Of a DNA stretch of 8,304 bases, positions 1 through 7,363 are shown one piece after another. A program made the position numbers and the translations under genes. Origin of the DNA: Pseudoselenomonas ruminantium (GTDB lineage: Bacteria > Bacillota > Negativicutes > Selenomonadales > Selenomonadaceae); assembly GCA_002448495.1 (NCBI GenBank), contig DJYL01000006.1:1-8304 (forward strand), written 5' to 3'. The notes beneath the pieces were generated by a model, which made no database searches, was not told where the DNA came from, and saw only the letters and a program-made list of their open reading frames with translations. Within the stretch, counting starts at the first letter, position 1, and every line of letters begins with the position of its first letter.

Positions 1-2267
1 GGGCAGACCTGTGCGCAGTTGCCGCAGCCCAGGCAGTCCATCGTGGATACGGCTACCGTGAAGTTGTAATCCTTGATGGCCTTCGTCTGCTTGGAGGGGA
101 AACCTTCCGGAGCATTTTTGAGTTCTTCTTCCGTCGTGAGTACCGGACGGATAGCAGCATGCGGGCAGACATAGGAGCACTGGTTACAGCCAATGCACTT
201 ATCCGTATTCCAAACCGGTACATTGATGGCCGTACCGCGTTTTTCGTAAGCTGCGCCGCCTACGGGGAAAGTACCGTCCACCATGTCTTCTGCGAACTTG
301 GATACCGGCAGCTTGTCGCCTTCCTGACGGTTCATGACATCCTGAACTTCCGTAATGAACGCCGGAACATCTTTCTTTTCTACAGCGTCGTCAGCTGCAT
401 CAGCCCAGGAAGCAGGAACATCGACCTTGTGCAGGGCCTCGATGCCTTTGTCGATGGCGCCGTTGTTCATGTTGACGACTTTTTCGCCCTTCTTGCCGTA
501 GGACTTAACCACAGCGTCTTTGAGGTAGCCGACAGCCGTTTCGAGCGGAATGATGGCGGCAATCTTGAAGAAAGCAGACTGCATAACCATGTTGAAACGT
601 CCGCCAAGGCCGAGTTCTTTAGCGATATCCACAGCGTTTACCGTGTAGAATTCAATTTCGTTCTTGGCGATATAGCGCTTCATGGCAGCCGGCAGGTGCT
701 TGTCAAGGTCAGCATCCGACCAGACCGTATTGAGCAGGAACTTGCCACCCTTCTTGAGGCCTGCCAGCAGGTCATATTTATAGACATAGGACTGCTGAGA
801 GCAGGAAATGAAGTCGGCGTTGTTGATGAGATACGGGCTCGTGATGGGCTGCTTGCCGAAACGCAGGTGGCTCATCGTGATACCGCCGGACTTCTTGGAG
901 TCATAGGCAAAGTATGCCTGAGCATACATATCCGTCTTGTCGCCAATAATCTTAATCGCGCTCTTGTTGGCACCAACCGTACCGTCAGAACCAAGACCCC
1001 AGAACTTGCAGGCCGTCGTGCCTTCCGGCGTAAGGTTTACATCGCTCATGACCGGCGTAAGGCTCGTATGGGTTACATCATCGTCAATACCGATGGTGAA
1101 GCCATCCAGCGGCGCGTCTTTCTTGAGTTCTTCAAAGACCGCGAAAATCTGATCAGGCGTCGTGTCCTTGCCGCCCAGACCGAAGCGGCCGCCCACGATA
1201 ATCGGGCTGAGCTCGGAATCATAGAAAGCACTCTTAACATCGAGATACAGCGGTTCGCCCAAGGAGCCCGGTTCCTTCGTATGGTCGAGAACCGCAACTT
1301 TCTTAACAGTTTTCGGCATAAACTGGAAGAAATGCTTGATGGAGAACGGACGATAGAGATGTACACTCATCAGGCCGACTTTTTCGCCCTGTTTATTGAG
1401 GTAATCCACCGTTTCCTGTACAGCCTGGCAGACAGAACCCATGGCAATGATGATGCGGTCGGCGTCTTTGGCACCATAGTAGTCGAACAGGTGATGTTCA
1501 CGGCCCGTAATTTTGGCCATGTCAGCCATAGCTTCTTCCACGAGCTCCGGCAGAGCTTCATAGAACTTATTGGACGCTTCGCGTTCCTGGAAGTAAACAT
1601 CCGGATTCTGGGCAGTGCCGCGGATAACCGGATGGTCCGGATTCAGCGCGCGGCGGCGGAATTCTTTTACCGCTTCCCAGTCGAGAATCTTGCCCAAATC
1701 GTCATAATCGACGACTTCAATCTTCTGAATTTCATGGGAAGTACGGAAACCATCAAAGAAGTTGATGAAGGGTACGCGGCCCTTGATGGCTACGAGATGT
1801 GCCACAGCGGCCAAATCCATAACTTCCTGCACGCTGGCTTCACAGAGCATGGCGCAGCCGGTCTGACGGGCAGCCATGACGTCCTGATGGTCGCCGAAGA
1901 TATTGAGGGAGTTAGCGGCAAGGGCACGAGCGGATACATGGAATACGCCCGGCAATAACTCACCGGCTACCTTGTAAAGATTCGGAATCATCAGCAGGAA
2001 CCCCTGTGATGCTGTATATGTGGTGGTCAGTGCACCAGCCTGCAAGGAACCATGTACGGCACCGGCAGCGCCAGCCTCCGACTGTAACTCGATTACGCGG
2101 ACTTTCTGACCAAAGAGATTGGTTCTGCCTTTGGCAGCATCTTCATCCACATGTTCGGCCATCGGCGATGACGGCGTGATGGGATAGATGGCTGCAACGT
2201 CCGTAAAAGCATAGGAGATGTATGCGGCGGCCTGATTGCCGTCCATGGTTTTCATCTTTTTGCTCAT
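1..2267 (-). CDS. nifJ: Pyruvate:ferredoxin (flavodoxin) oxidoreductase, N-terminal 755 codons (3' end outside window)
   Basis: This cytoplasmic enzyme oxidises pyruvate with CoA to acetyl-CoA and CO2 and passes electrons to ferredoxin, a central step of anaerobic fermentation. The reading frame runs on the minus strand from ATG at 2267 to the window edge without a stop. Visible motifs are YPITPSSPMAEH at residues 28-39, with Thr31, Glu64 in ELQSEAGAAG and Arg114 in VSARALA. In the Desulfovibrio africanus enzyme the matching residues contact pyruvate or activate thiamine diphosphate. GGRFGLGGKD lies at 359-368. A ferredoxin-like domain has Cys691, 694, 697 and 701 (CIGCNQCSYVCP), and a second cluster has Cys745, 748, 751 and 755 at the edge. 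Full-length single-chain PFORs are about 1170-1200 residues, so roughly the last 420, including the C-terminal TPP-binding domain, are missing only because the window ends. The start is supported by GAGGGGAG at 2279-2286, 11 nt upstream, and by the usual MxKKMKTMDGN beginning. Confidence 0.97.
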   Translation of the reverse strand, partial: MSKKMKTMDGNQAAAYISYAFTDVAAIYPITPSSPMAEHVDEDAAKGRTNLFGQKVRVIELQSEAGAAGAVHGSLQAGALTTTYTASQGFLLMIPNLYKVAGELLPGVFHVSARALAANSLNIFGDHQDVMAARQTGCAMLCEASVQEVMDLAAVAHLVAIKGRVPFINFFDGFRTSHEIQKIEVVDYDDLGKILDWEAVKEFRRRALNPDHPVIRGTAQNPDVYFQEREASNKFYEALPELVEEAMADMAKITGREHHLFDYYGAKDADRIIIAMGSVCQAVQETVDYLNKQGEKVGLMSVHLYRPFSIKHFFQFMPKTVKKVAVLDHTKEPGSLGEPLYLDVKSAFYDSELSPIIVGGRFGLGGKDTTPDQIFAVFEELKKDAPLDGFTIGIDDDVTHTSLTPVMSDVNLTPEGTTACKFWGLGSDGTVGANKSAIKIIGDKTDMYAQAYFAYDSKKSGGITMSHLRFGKQPITSPYLINNADFISCSQQSYVYKYDLLAGLKKGGKFLLNTVWSDADLDKHLPAAMKRYIAKNEIEFYTVNAVDIAKELGLGGRFNMVMQSAFFKIAAIIPLETAVGYLKDAVVKSYGKKGEKVVNMNNGAIDKGIEALHKVDVPASWADAADDAVEKKDVPAFITEVQDVMNRQEGDKLPVSKFAEDMVDGTFPVGGAAYEKRGTAINVPVWNTDKCIGCNQCSYVCPHAAIRPVLTTEEELKNAPEGFPSKQTKAIKDYNFTVAVSTMDCLGCGNCAQVC

Positions 2268-2316
2268 GTTGTTTATTGCTCCCCTCTGAAATAAAATACT
2301 TCAAAACATATCATCT

Positions 2317-2345
2317 ATTATACACCGCCCAAAAACAATTGTAAA
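2317..2345 (-). promoter_or_regulatory. Sigma-70-type promoter of nifJ
   Basis: On the minus strand TTTACA (2345-2340) and TATAAT (2322-2317) are separated by exactly 17 nt. Transcription would start near 2310 and give a leader of about 43 nt before the nifJ ATG. The -10 box is perfect and the -35 box matches TTGACA at five of six positions, fitting a highly expressed fermentation gene. The 8-nt palindrome ACAATTGT (2335-2342) overlaps the -35 box. It could be an operator half, but it is too short to assign to a regulator. Confidence 0.8.
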
Positions 2346-2431
2346 CAAAACAAACTATTCTTCGTCAACTCATAATAATTATCGCCATCATAGCTGCCAA
2401 GTGGTAAATCAGCTTGTATCTCCCACCAGAC

Positions 2432-2465
2432 AAAAAACGGCCGATGGACATTTACACCATCGGCC
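2432..2465 (-). terminator. Intrinsic terminator after the small secreted protein gene
   Basis: Read on the minus strand, a perfect 9-bp stem GGCCGATGG/CCATCGGCC (2465-2457 with 2447-2439) closes a 9-nt loop and is followed by G and then six T (2437-2432). No T-run follows on the plus strand, so it acts in one direction. It lies 66 nt past the stop of the 119-residue gene. It probably ends the autotransporter/small-protein transcript and insulates the nifJ promoter downstream. Confidence 0.88.
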
Positions 2466-2530
2466 AAGATTGCATATAAATTTTGTCTGAAAAGTTTAGA
2501 TTAGAAATTATACAATAGAATATTATCGAT

Positions 2531-2890
2531 TTATTCAAATTTACCGCCATGCGCCAGCCAACTCATCGCTTCTTTTTCCGTCAGATTTACGCCCTCAATT
2601 TGAACAATCGTCTGACTGGAACCATTGTGCATATCTTTAATGCGCAAACGACCAATCTCCGTCAGATAACCATTGACCGCTTCAATGACATCATGGTCTT
2701 CCAACGGATAGTTGACATGGTATTCCAAAACGGTTGCCACCGAATAACCTTCAGCAGTATAGATGGCAATTTTCTGACCATCGTCCGTGTTAACCAGGCC
2801 GTTAATGCTGCCGCCGGTCATATGCGCCATACACAAACCGGATAGCGCCATCATCATAACCGCCACAAAAACCATAATCCGCTTTTTCAT
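2531..2890 (-). CDS. Small exported protein of unknown function, 119 aa
   Basis: I do not recognise this protein. Residues 1-22 form a clear Sec signal peptide: MKKR, then a hydrophobic core rich in Val, Met and Ala, then a CMA cleavage site before His23. The mature product is about 97 residues and would be periplasmic or surface-associated. Cys20 is preceded by S-G-L, which is not a proper lipobox, so a lipoprotein is unlikely. The mature part has no Cys and no further membrane segment. It alternates short beta-like stretches (QKIAIYTAEG, TIVQIEGVNL) with a probable helix around EAVNGYLTEIG. The start is firm: AGGAGG sits 7 nt upstream of the ATG. The gene follows the autotransporter stop by 63 nt with no terminator and no convincing promoter between, and a terminator follows it, so co-transcription is likely. 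A role as partner or inhibitor of the upstream putative protease is only a guess from this arrangement. Confidence 0.85.
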   Translation of the reverse strand: MKKRIMVFVAVMMMALSGLCMAHMTGGSINGLVNTDDGQKIAIYTAEGYSVATVLEYHVNYPLEDHDVIEAVNGYLTEIGRLRIKDMHNGSSQTIVQIEGVNLTEKEAMSWLAHGGKFE

Positions 2891-2953
2891 ACTTCTTCCT
2901 CCTCTTACGCTTAATAATTCTCCTTTTTTATATTATCCTGCAGCCATCTGTGT

Positions 2954-5900
2954 TTACCACATCCGGCGTAGGGTAACAGCACACATGATGTCCCGGTCGT
3001 GACTGCCGCGTTTCAGCATAGCATCTCCGGCAAGGGTCCAACCTGGCGAAAATTCGCTCTCGCCGCTTATGGACATGACCATATGCGTCTTATCCTGCTG
3101 GCCGCGCATTTCAAAAACAGATGCGCCACCACCGACAAGGCCAAAGGTTACCCGCGGATTGGCACCGCTGAAAGCATGCCTCAGGCCCAGCCGCATGGCA
3201 TAGCTGCCCTTGTTCAGATAGCGCTTGAACTCCATTCCCAGCCCCGTGGCAAAATAGGTATTGCCGGCGCTGTTTACTCTCTGGCCTAATGCGCCCACAC
3301 CACTTTCCGTATAGCCATCCTGCCACAAACGGGACAACTGCATATTCACATAGGGACTCACATGCCAGGCAGCGGCTTTATTCGCCTGCAGGTCGTATTT
3401 GTATTCGCCGCCCAATTCCAAAATGTGACTGTTGTAATCGGCTTTAGCCGTACCAAAGCCTGATATTCCCCGGCTCAGGTCATTTTTCAGCCAGCCATGG
3501 CTAAGGTATACATAGCCCTCATGAGGGCCGCTCTTGCAACCGCCATATAGCCCGAAGCGCGTATCCTGCACCTTGCTGCCTGCGGAACCGGCTGCAAAGG
3601 AACTTCTGCCATAGCTGACAAAGCCGCCCACACGCCAGTTCTTCCCGACCGCCTTGTCATACCCCAGAGCAAAGGTCGTACCATGATAATTGGCCCCGCC
3701 TTTTAACTCGCCCCAGTTCTTGGCCGTCTTGAACCAGATATCGTTATCCACCGGCTGGTCGACTTTCGCCTGCAGTTTAAGCCCCTCATCGGCTGTCGAT
3801 TGCTGATCATCAGCCAGTTTTGCCACCGGAACATGGACAGCCATATTCTTCATGGCATAGGCTTCGGCCAACCGTGCGGACAAGATATGACTGGTCACCG
3901 TGCTGGTCTGCGCCATGCTCATGCCATGTACGGCATGCGGAGAAGAAATATCCGTCAAAGACCGTGCAGCTGCCTCCGGCTCCATATAGAATAATTTACG
4001 CCACTCACCCTGCTGGAATTTTTCCGCCCCCATGCTGTCATACATATTGATCACGGTATTGCAGGCATTGTTTACAGTCTCATCCGTGCTGCCTAAGTTA
4101 TTGGCAGCTGTCATTTCCACAGACAGCGTATTGTTGTCCGTGATTTTGCCTTTGGCACTGATCATGCTGGATACCGGAACAGCTGTGTCTGCATTGGCAA
4201 TCGTTCCGCTAATAGACTGCGCTGTGAGAACGGTCTTGCTCTCCCCAGGCATCATTTCGCGGGCAGTCACTGTTGACCCGTCAATCTTTGCGGCCCCCTT
4301 GACAATTATCCGGCCGTTTTCACCACTGCCATAGGCCTGCAGTCTGCCATCCGATACCAGTGTGCCATTAATCGTCATATTCCGGTCAGCCGCCGAAGCC
4401 CCAATCGTACCGTGATTGATAAACTGCCCTGTAGTCGTATCCGCGGCAAAATCAGCATTCTGTCTTTCGTTCATATCATTTACGGTATAGGTACCGTCCA
4501 ACAACGTCGCATCTTCTGCCACCTGAACGTTTACCACATTGGCTATACCTTCATAGGTCAGCGTTCCGGCATTAACCTTCATCTTCATATTATCTTCGCC
4601 GGTGATATTGCCGCTGTAGCTCATATCCGTATTGAAATTTAGATTGGTCACCAGGTCCGGAATATAATCATCATATTCATACCCATCATTCCCATATTTT
4701 TTATTGTATTGAATACGCAAGCCAGCACTATGACTGGTACCTGGATCGTCATAAGCTCCTTCACATTCATCTTCGCCAAACTGTTTCCAATCGGAAGTGA
4801 TATTCCCCTGAATCCTGGCCCCCTTATTGATGTTGATATTCTTTACAAAGGCATTCCTGGCAATATAGATGGCATTATCCGCGCCAATAAGCGCACCGGA
4901 CAGATTATAGTCATTTACCAGTGCCCCATCTAATTCTTCATTATTTGCATTGTAGTAATTGGCCGTCATTTCTTTCAAGGCAAGATTTTCAGCCGCAGCA
5001 ATGTTTCCATTAGTTTCATCGACCGTTCGCTTATAGCGGATATACGAGCCACGGTACTCATCTCTGGCACCGTTCGAGCTGGAACCAAAGTCAAAGCGTA
5101 CACCCGTGCCGCCTTCACCGCCTGCTGTTACTGTTCCGGCCTGCTCTATTGTATGGTTTCTGCCATAAGCTATTAAAAGGCCATTGCCACGCCTGCCGTC
5201 TGCATGGATTTCTGTTTTCTCCGGCACAATCAGTGTGTTGCCCGTGCCATCTACCCGGACACCTACAGCTCCCGTACCTTTGGTCATGATGTCCGCATTC
5301 TGCGTCACCTTGTTATCCGAACCATAGATATGCAGGCCGACGCCCAAGGGCACGAGGCTATAGGTATTGGCAAGATAGTCTGTGCCATCAGCGTTGCGCG
5401 CGAAATATCCCTGATTGTTGACGATAGTGCCGTCGTTGCCATAAATAGACCGGCCATAAAAGGCCTTGCGGTCAATCGGATACCCCAGGTCCTGCATAAC
5501 GGCCAGTTCTACTTCCAAAAAAGATGTGTAATTGGAATAGGGACGATGACTCATCATGCCAGCCGTCTGCAAATGTGAGCCGTCAAATATCAATATATTT
5601 CCCGACAATTCCCAGCCATTTACCGGCAAAGCAGAACGCCCGAAAAATGTCGCCCCGCCCAGGGCTTCTGTCACATGGTCACCATAAAAATACGCATAGC
5701 CTTTGCCATCAGTAGTGATTTTCCTATCCACCACAAAGTATTCTTTATTGGGATCTTTTGGATCATTCGAGTCCGCAAAATACATTCCGGCCTTAGCAGG
5801 TGTGTCATTTTGATCCCGCAAATGCAGGGTCCAGGAAAGCTTATCTGTTATCTTTTTGTCAATAAAAAAATTATTCTCATTTGGTTTCCCTGGTTTTGGT

Positions 5901-6595
5901 TCCCCATCTCCAGCACAGCTTATGCCCAAGGCATGTCCGAGTTCATGACGAAAAGTTCCTACAAAATCAGCAGCCTGTTCATTGGTAGGCAGAACAGTGT
6001 CCGCATCTATCCACCAGCCATTTTCGACGTTATTACGACTCGCCCCCACATACTTGCCAATCCGTATTACGCTATAAGCATATTTTCCTTCAGGCAGAGC
6101 ATCATGTGACGTATATGTCACATGTGTAAAAACTTTCCCTTCCTGCAGTTGGTCCTTCACATAGGACAAATGATTTTGAAAAAAATCTTTTGTTATAATT
6201 CCTCCAGGAGTGTCCAGCGATTGTGAGACTGCATCAGCGTTTACCTCCTCAAATGTGGTGACAAATATCTGCCAGGGTGTTGTATTTCTTGCTCCAGGCG
6301 CCAAAATATTTTTCCAATAATCCGTACTGGTCACAGTAGCATCAATAAGCCTATCACTTAATTTATATGTTGCCTTATTAACCAGCCAACCTGGATCATC
6401 CGGTTTTTCTCCATAACCTATTCCATACTCTTGATCCATAAATAGTAGTTTAGCAAACGTCTTGCCATTATACGTAGACTCTACTGTTTCCAAATATGGA
6501 TATGCCGGCTCCTCTGCTGCCAAAGCATACGATAACGGCATAGCCAGACTGGATAAGACCGCCGCCGTCAATATACAATTCCTTTTGTTTCGCAT
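2954..6595 (-). CDS. Autotransporter (type Va) with zincin-like metalloprotease passenger, 1213 aa
   Basis: This is a surface protein predicted to cross the outer membrane by its own C-terminal barrel. Domains in order: Sec signal peptide 1-26 (MRNKRN, hydrophobic core, ALA|AEE); a zincin-like domain about 27-375; a Gly/Asn/Thr-rich beta-helical stalk about 380-840; a pre-barrel helical linker about 885-920; and an autotransporter beta-barrel about 948-1213 ending in Trp. The zincin call rests on HELGHALGISC at 217-227 (zinc ligands His217 and His221, catalytic Glu218), a possible Met-turn GMMSH at 346-350, and LEVELAVMQDLGY at 360-372, which resembles the segment after the active site in several secreted metzincin-like proteases. 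Residue 227 is Cys where metzincins have His or Asp, so activity is uncertain. I chose ATG at 6595 over an in-frame GTG at 6616 because GGAAAGGA (6606-6613) lies 10 nt before the ATG and downstream of the GTG. The 5' third is visibly more AT-rich than the barrel-coding end. Substrate is unknown; adhesin or mucin/host-protein protease are both possible. Confidence 0.93.
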   Translation of the reverse strand: MRNKRNCILTAAVLSSLAMPLSYALAAEEPAYPYLETVESTYNGKTFAKLLFMDQEYGIGYGEKPDDPGWLVNKATYKLSDRLIDATVTSTDYWKNILAPGARNTTPWQIFVTTFEEVNADAVSQSLDTPGGIITKDFFQNHLSYVKDQLQEGKVFTHVTYTSHDALPEGKYAYSVIRIGKYVGASRNNVENGWWIDADTVLPTNEQAADFVGTFRHELGHALGISCAGDGEPKPGKPNENNFFIDKKITDKLSWTLHLRDQNDTPAKAGMYFADSNDPKDPNKEYFVVDRKITTDGKGYAYFYGDHVTEALGGATFFGRSALPVNGWELSGNILIFDGSHLQTAGMMSHRPYSNYTSFLEVELAVMQDLGYPIDRKAFYGRSIYGNDGTIVNNQGYFARNADGTDYLANTYSLVPLGVGLHIYGSDNKVTQNADIMTKGTGAVGVRVDGTGNTLIVPEKTEIHADGRRGNGLLIAYGRNHTIEQAGTVTAGGEGGTGVRFDFGSSSNGARDEYRGSYIRYKRTVDETNGNIAAAENLALKEMTANYYNANNEELDGALVNDYNLSGALIGADNAIYIARNAFVKNININKGARIQGNITSDWKQFGEDECEGAYDDPGTSHSAGLRIQYNKKYGNDGYEYDDYIPDLVTNLNFNTDMSYSGNITGEDNMKMKVNAGTLTYEGIANVVNVQVAEDATLLDGTYTVNDMNERQNADFAADTTTGQFINHGTIGASAADRNMTINGTLVSDGRLQAYGSGENGRIIVKGAAKIDGSTVTAREMMPGESKTVLTAQSISGTIANADTAVPVSSMISAKGKITDNNTLSVEMTAANNLGSTDETVNNACNTVINMYDSMGAEKFQQGEWRKLFYMEPEAAARSLTDISSPHAVHGMSMAQTSTVTSHILSARLAEAYAMKNMAVHVPVAKLADDQQSTADEGLKLQAKVDQPVDNDIWFKTAKNWGELKGGANYHGTTFALGYDKAVGKNWRVGGFVSYGRSSFAAGSAGSKVQDTRFGLYGGCKSGPHEGYVYLSHGWLKNDLSRGISGFGTAKADYNSHILELGGEYKYDLQANKAAAWHVSPYVNMQLSRLWQDGYTESGVGALGQRVNSAGNTYFATGLGMEFKRYLNKGSYAMRLGLRHAFSGANPRVTFGLVGGGASVFEMRGQQDKTHMVMSISGESEFSPGWTLAGDAMLKRGSHDRDIMCAVTLRRMW
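2957..3754 (-). other. Autotransporter beta-barrel domain (translocator)
   Basis: About 266 codons encode the outer-membrane pore. It opens with DIWFKTAKNWGELKGG and shows the alternating aromatic/glycine strands of the family (FALGYDKAVGKNWRVGGFVSYGRSSF region). Strand pairs follow to the C-terminal strand MCAVTLRRMW. The last residue is Trp, an aromatic end fitting the beta-signal read by the BAM machinery. The helical stretch just before it (HILSARLAEAYAMKNM) matches the helix that usually threads the barrel. Confidence 0.9.
5090..5341 (-). repeat. Degenerate 25-27-residue passenger repeats (beta-helix rungs)
   Basis: Four repeat units begin at residues 419 (VGLHIYG), 444 (VGVRVDG), 471 (NGLLIAYG) and 497 (TGVRFDFG), spaced 25, 27 and 26 residues apart. 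Each has a G-hydrophobic-x-hydrophobic strand, a G/N turn, then a segment like NKVTQNADI or NHTIEQAGTV. A weaker copy appears near 574 (NAIYIARNAFVKNINI). The pattern is what a beta-helical stalk joining the zincin domain to the barrel would look like. The repeats are diverged at the DNA level, so recent duplication is not implied. Confidence 0.7.
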
Positions 6596-6857
6596 GGTAA
6601 TGACATCCTTTCCCACAAAAATTCTCTACAGCAACTTTTTGCCAAGAATATATTTTACCAATCAATTAAGATAATACAGAATTTTTTTACGCTAATTATC
6701 TCATATTTATTCTAGGGCGTACTTTCTTATTCCTGCCTGGTAATATATTTTTTCTAAAAGAAGGAAATTCACCTTCCCTGTCGAAGTAAGACGGTAAATC
6801 ACGAGGAGATATATCCTGCCGTAAGTTAATGGGAATAATTGGGAGAGTGATTCACAA
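6596..6857. other. Divergent intergenic region between the autotransporter and the 94-aa gene
   Basis: The region is AT-rich at its left end and must hold promoters for both flanking genes. I found no pair of boxes with good spacing; a lone TATTAT (6676-6671, minus) lacks a matching -35. Two small hairpins lie on the plus-strand side: GAAGG/CCTTC (6760-6764 with 6772-6776), and a nested ACGG/CCGT (6791-6794, 6819-6822) enclosing AGGA/TCCT (6804-6807, 6814-6817). They suggest a structured leader for the plus-strand gene. They match no riboswitch class that I can recognise. Confidence 0.4.
6606..6613 (-). promoter_or_regulatory. Ribosome binding site that fixes the autotransporter start
   Basis: GGAAAGGA on the minus strand lies 10 nt before the ATG at 6595. 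The alternative GTG at 6616 is upstream of this site and has no purine-rich site of its own, so translation most likely begins at the ATG. Confidence 0.75.
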
Positions 6858-7142
6858 ATGATCAAGAACATTACCATCTATGTCATCCTCAAACTCGAGT
6901 ATGGCAAGGGCCAGGAAAATGTTTACTCCAGTATCCTCAACGTATCCTCCAGCAAAAGTACCGCCGAAACCTTCAAGGAACACTACGAAGAACAATTCGC
7001 TGATGAAATCCAGAATGAGCATGATGGCCGTTTCGTCTCCATCCATATGCACAAAGCCCTGATTCAGCTCGATGATGAAATCATTGCTCCGGATATGTTC
7101 ATCCGCTTTATCGGTGACAAAAAAATCAAAGATAAATTTTAA
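6858..7142 (+). CDS. Hypothetical protein, 94 aa, unrecognised
   Basis: I do not recognise this protein. It is a soluble, cytoplasmic-looking product: no signal peptide, no membrane segment and no Cys. Charge is high, with an acidic centre (HYEEQFADEIQNEHDG at about 41-56) and a basic tail (GDKKIKDKF). The order suggests beta strands at 3-12 and 22-29, a helix at about 33-53, then strands around 58-64 and 66-72, as in a small alpha/beta fold. GGGAGAG at 6841-6847 lies 10 nt before the ATG. It is the only plus-strand gene here, has a long upstream region and ends 14 nt before a strong hairpin, so it is probably transcribed alone. That it is real rests on the ribosome site, terminator and plausible composition, since overlapping frames on the other strand are shadows of the tRNA region. 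Confidence 0.72.
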   Translation: MIKNITIYVILKLEYGKGQENVYSSILNVSSSKSTAETFKEHYEEQFADEIQNEHDGRFVSIHMHKALIQLDDEIIAPDMFIRFIGDKKIKDKF

Positions 7143-7156
7143 TTCAACATACGAAA

Positions 7157-7186
7157 AATCCCCCGCTGAGAAATCAGCGGGGGATT
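7157..7186. terminator. Bidirectional intrinsic terminator between the 94-aa gene and tRNA-Pro
   Basis: A perfect 13-bp stem (7157-7169 with 7174-7186) closes a GAAA tetraloop, with a CCCCCGCTGA/TCAGCGGGGG core. Read on the minus strand, downstream of the tRNA, it ends in GGGGGATTTTT, a classic terminator tail. On the plus strand, after the 94-aa gene, the tail is the weaker ATTGCCATTTT. One hairpin therefore serves both convergent genes. Confidence 0.9.
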
Positions 7187-7201
7187 GCCATTTTCTATTA
7201 A

Positions 7202-7278
<77 letters not shown>

Positions 7279-7290
7279 ACAACGAATAAT

Positions 7291-7319
7291 ATTATAGCGT
7301 AACTTGATGATTAATGCAA
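7291..7319 (-). promoter_or_regulatory. tRNA-Pro promoter
   Basis: On the minus strand TTGCAT (7319-7314) and a perfect TATAAT (7296-7291) are 17 nt apart, and transcription would start about 6 nt before the mature tRNA 5' end. The -35 box is weak (three of six). The A-tracts directly upstream (about 7324-7347) sit where an UP element would contact the RNA polymerase alpha subunits and could compensate. Confidence 0.75.
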
Positions 7320-7323
7320 GCCC

Positions 7324-7363
7324 TTTTTTATCTTTTTTTCAAAAAAATAAAAAAGATAAAAAA
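7324..7363. repeat. Nearly A/T-only 15-bp inverted repeat
   Basis: TTTTTTATCTTTTTT (7324-7338) and its exact complement AAAAAAGATAAAAAA (7349-7363) flank a 10-nt spacer. The right arm overlaps the T-tract and first two stem bases of the rpsI terminator, and the left arm lies next to the tRNA promoter -35 box. It may be a backup hairpin, or simply phased A-tracts acting as bent DNA or an UP element. Confidence 0.7.

Noticed and set aside
159..1958. A 599-codon open frame on the plus strand.
   Set aside because: It lies entirely antisense to nifJ, whose protein is unmistakable. The antisense product has no recognisable motif, and its openness follows from nifJ codon use.
2507..2512. A perfect minus-strand TATAAT between the 119-aa gene and its terminator.
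   Set aside because: There is no -35 box at suitable spacing, and any transcript would end about 70 nt later at the terminator.
2831..2833. Cys20 of the 119-aa protein as a lipoprotein attachment residue.
   Set aside because: The preceding S-G-L does not fit the lipobox, which needs a small residue directly before Cys. A CMA signal peptidase I site fits better.
2891..2953. A possible separate promoter for the 119-aa gene (GATAAT with TGGTAA 17 nt upstream).
   Set aside because: The -35 box matches at only three of six positions and overlaps the autotransporter stop. Co-transcription is the simpler reading.
6596..6616. The in-frame GTG at 6616 as the autotransporter start, adding seven residues.
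   Set aside because: It has no upstream ribosome site, while GGAAAGGA is well placed for the ATG at 6595, which also gives a standard signal peptide n-region.
6779..6785. An exact TGTCGAA, the Spo0A-box consensus.
   Set aside because: A 7-mer is expected about once by chance in 8.3 kb on two strands, and there is no second box or sporulation context. I keep it only as part of the leader observation.
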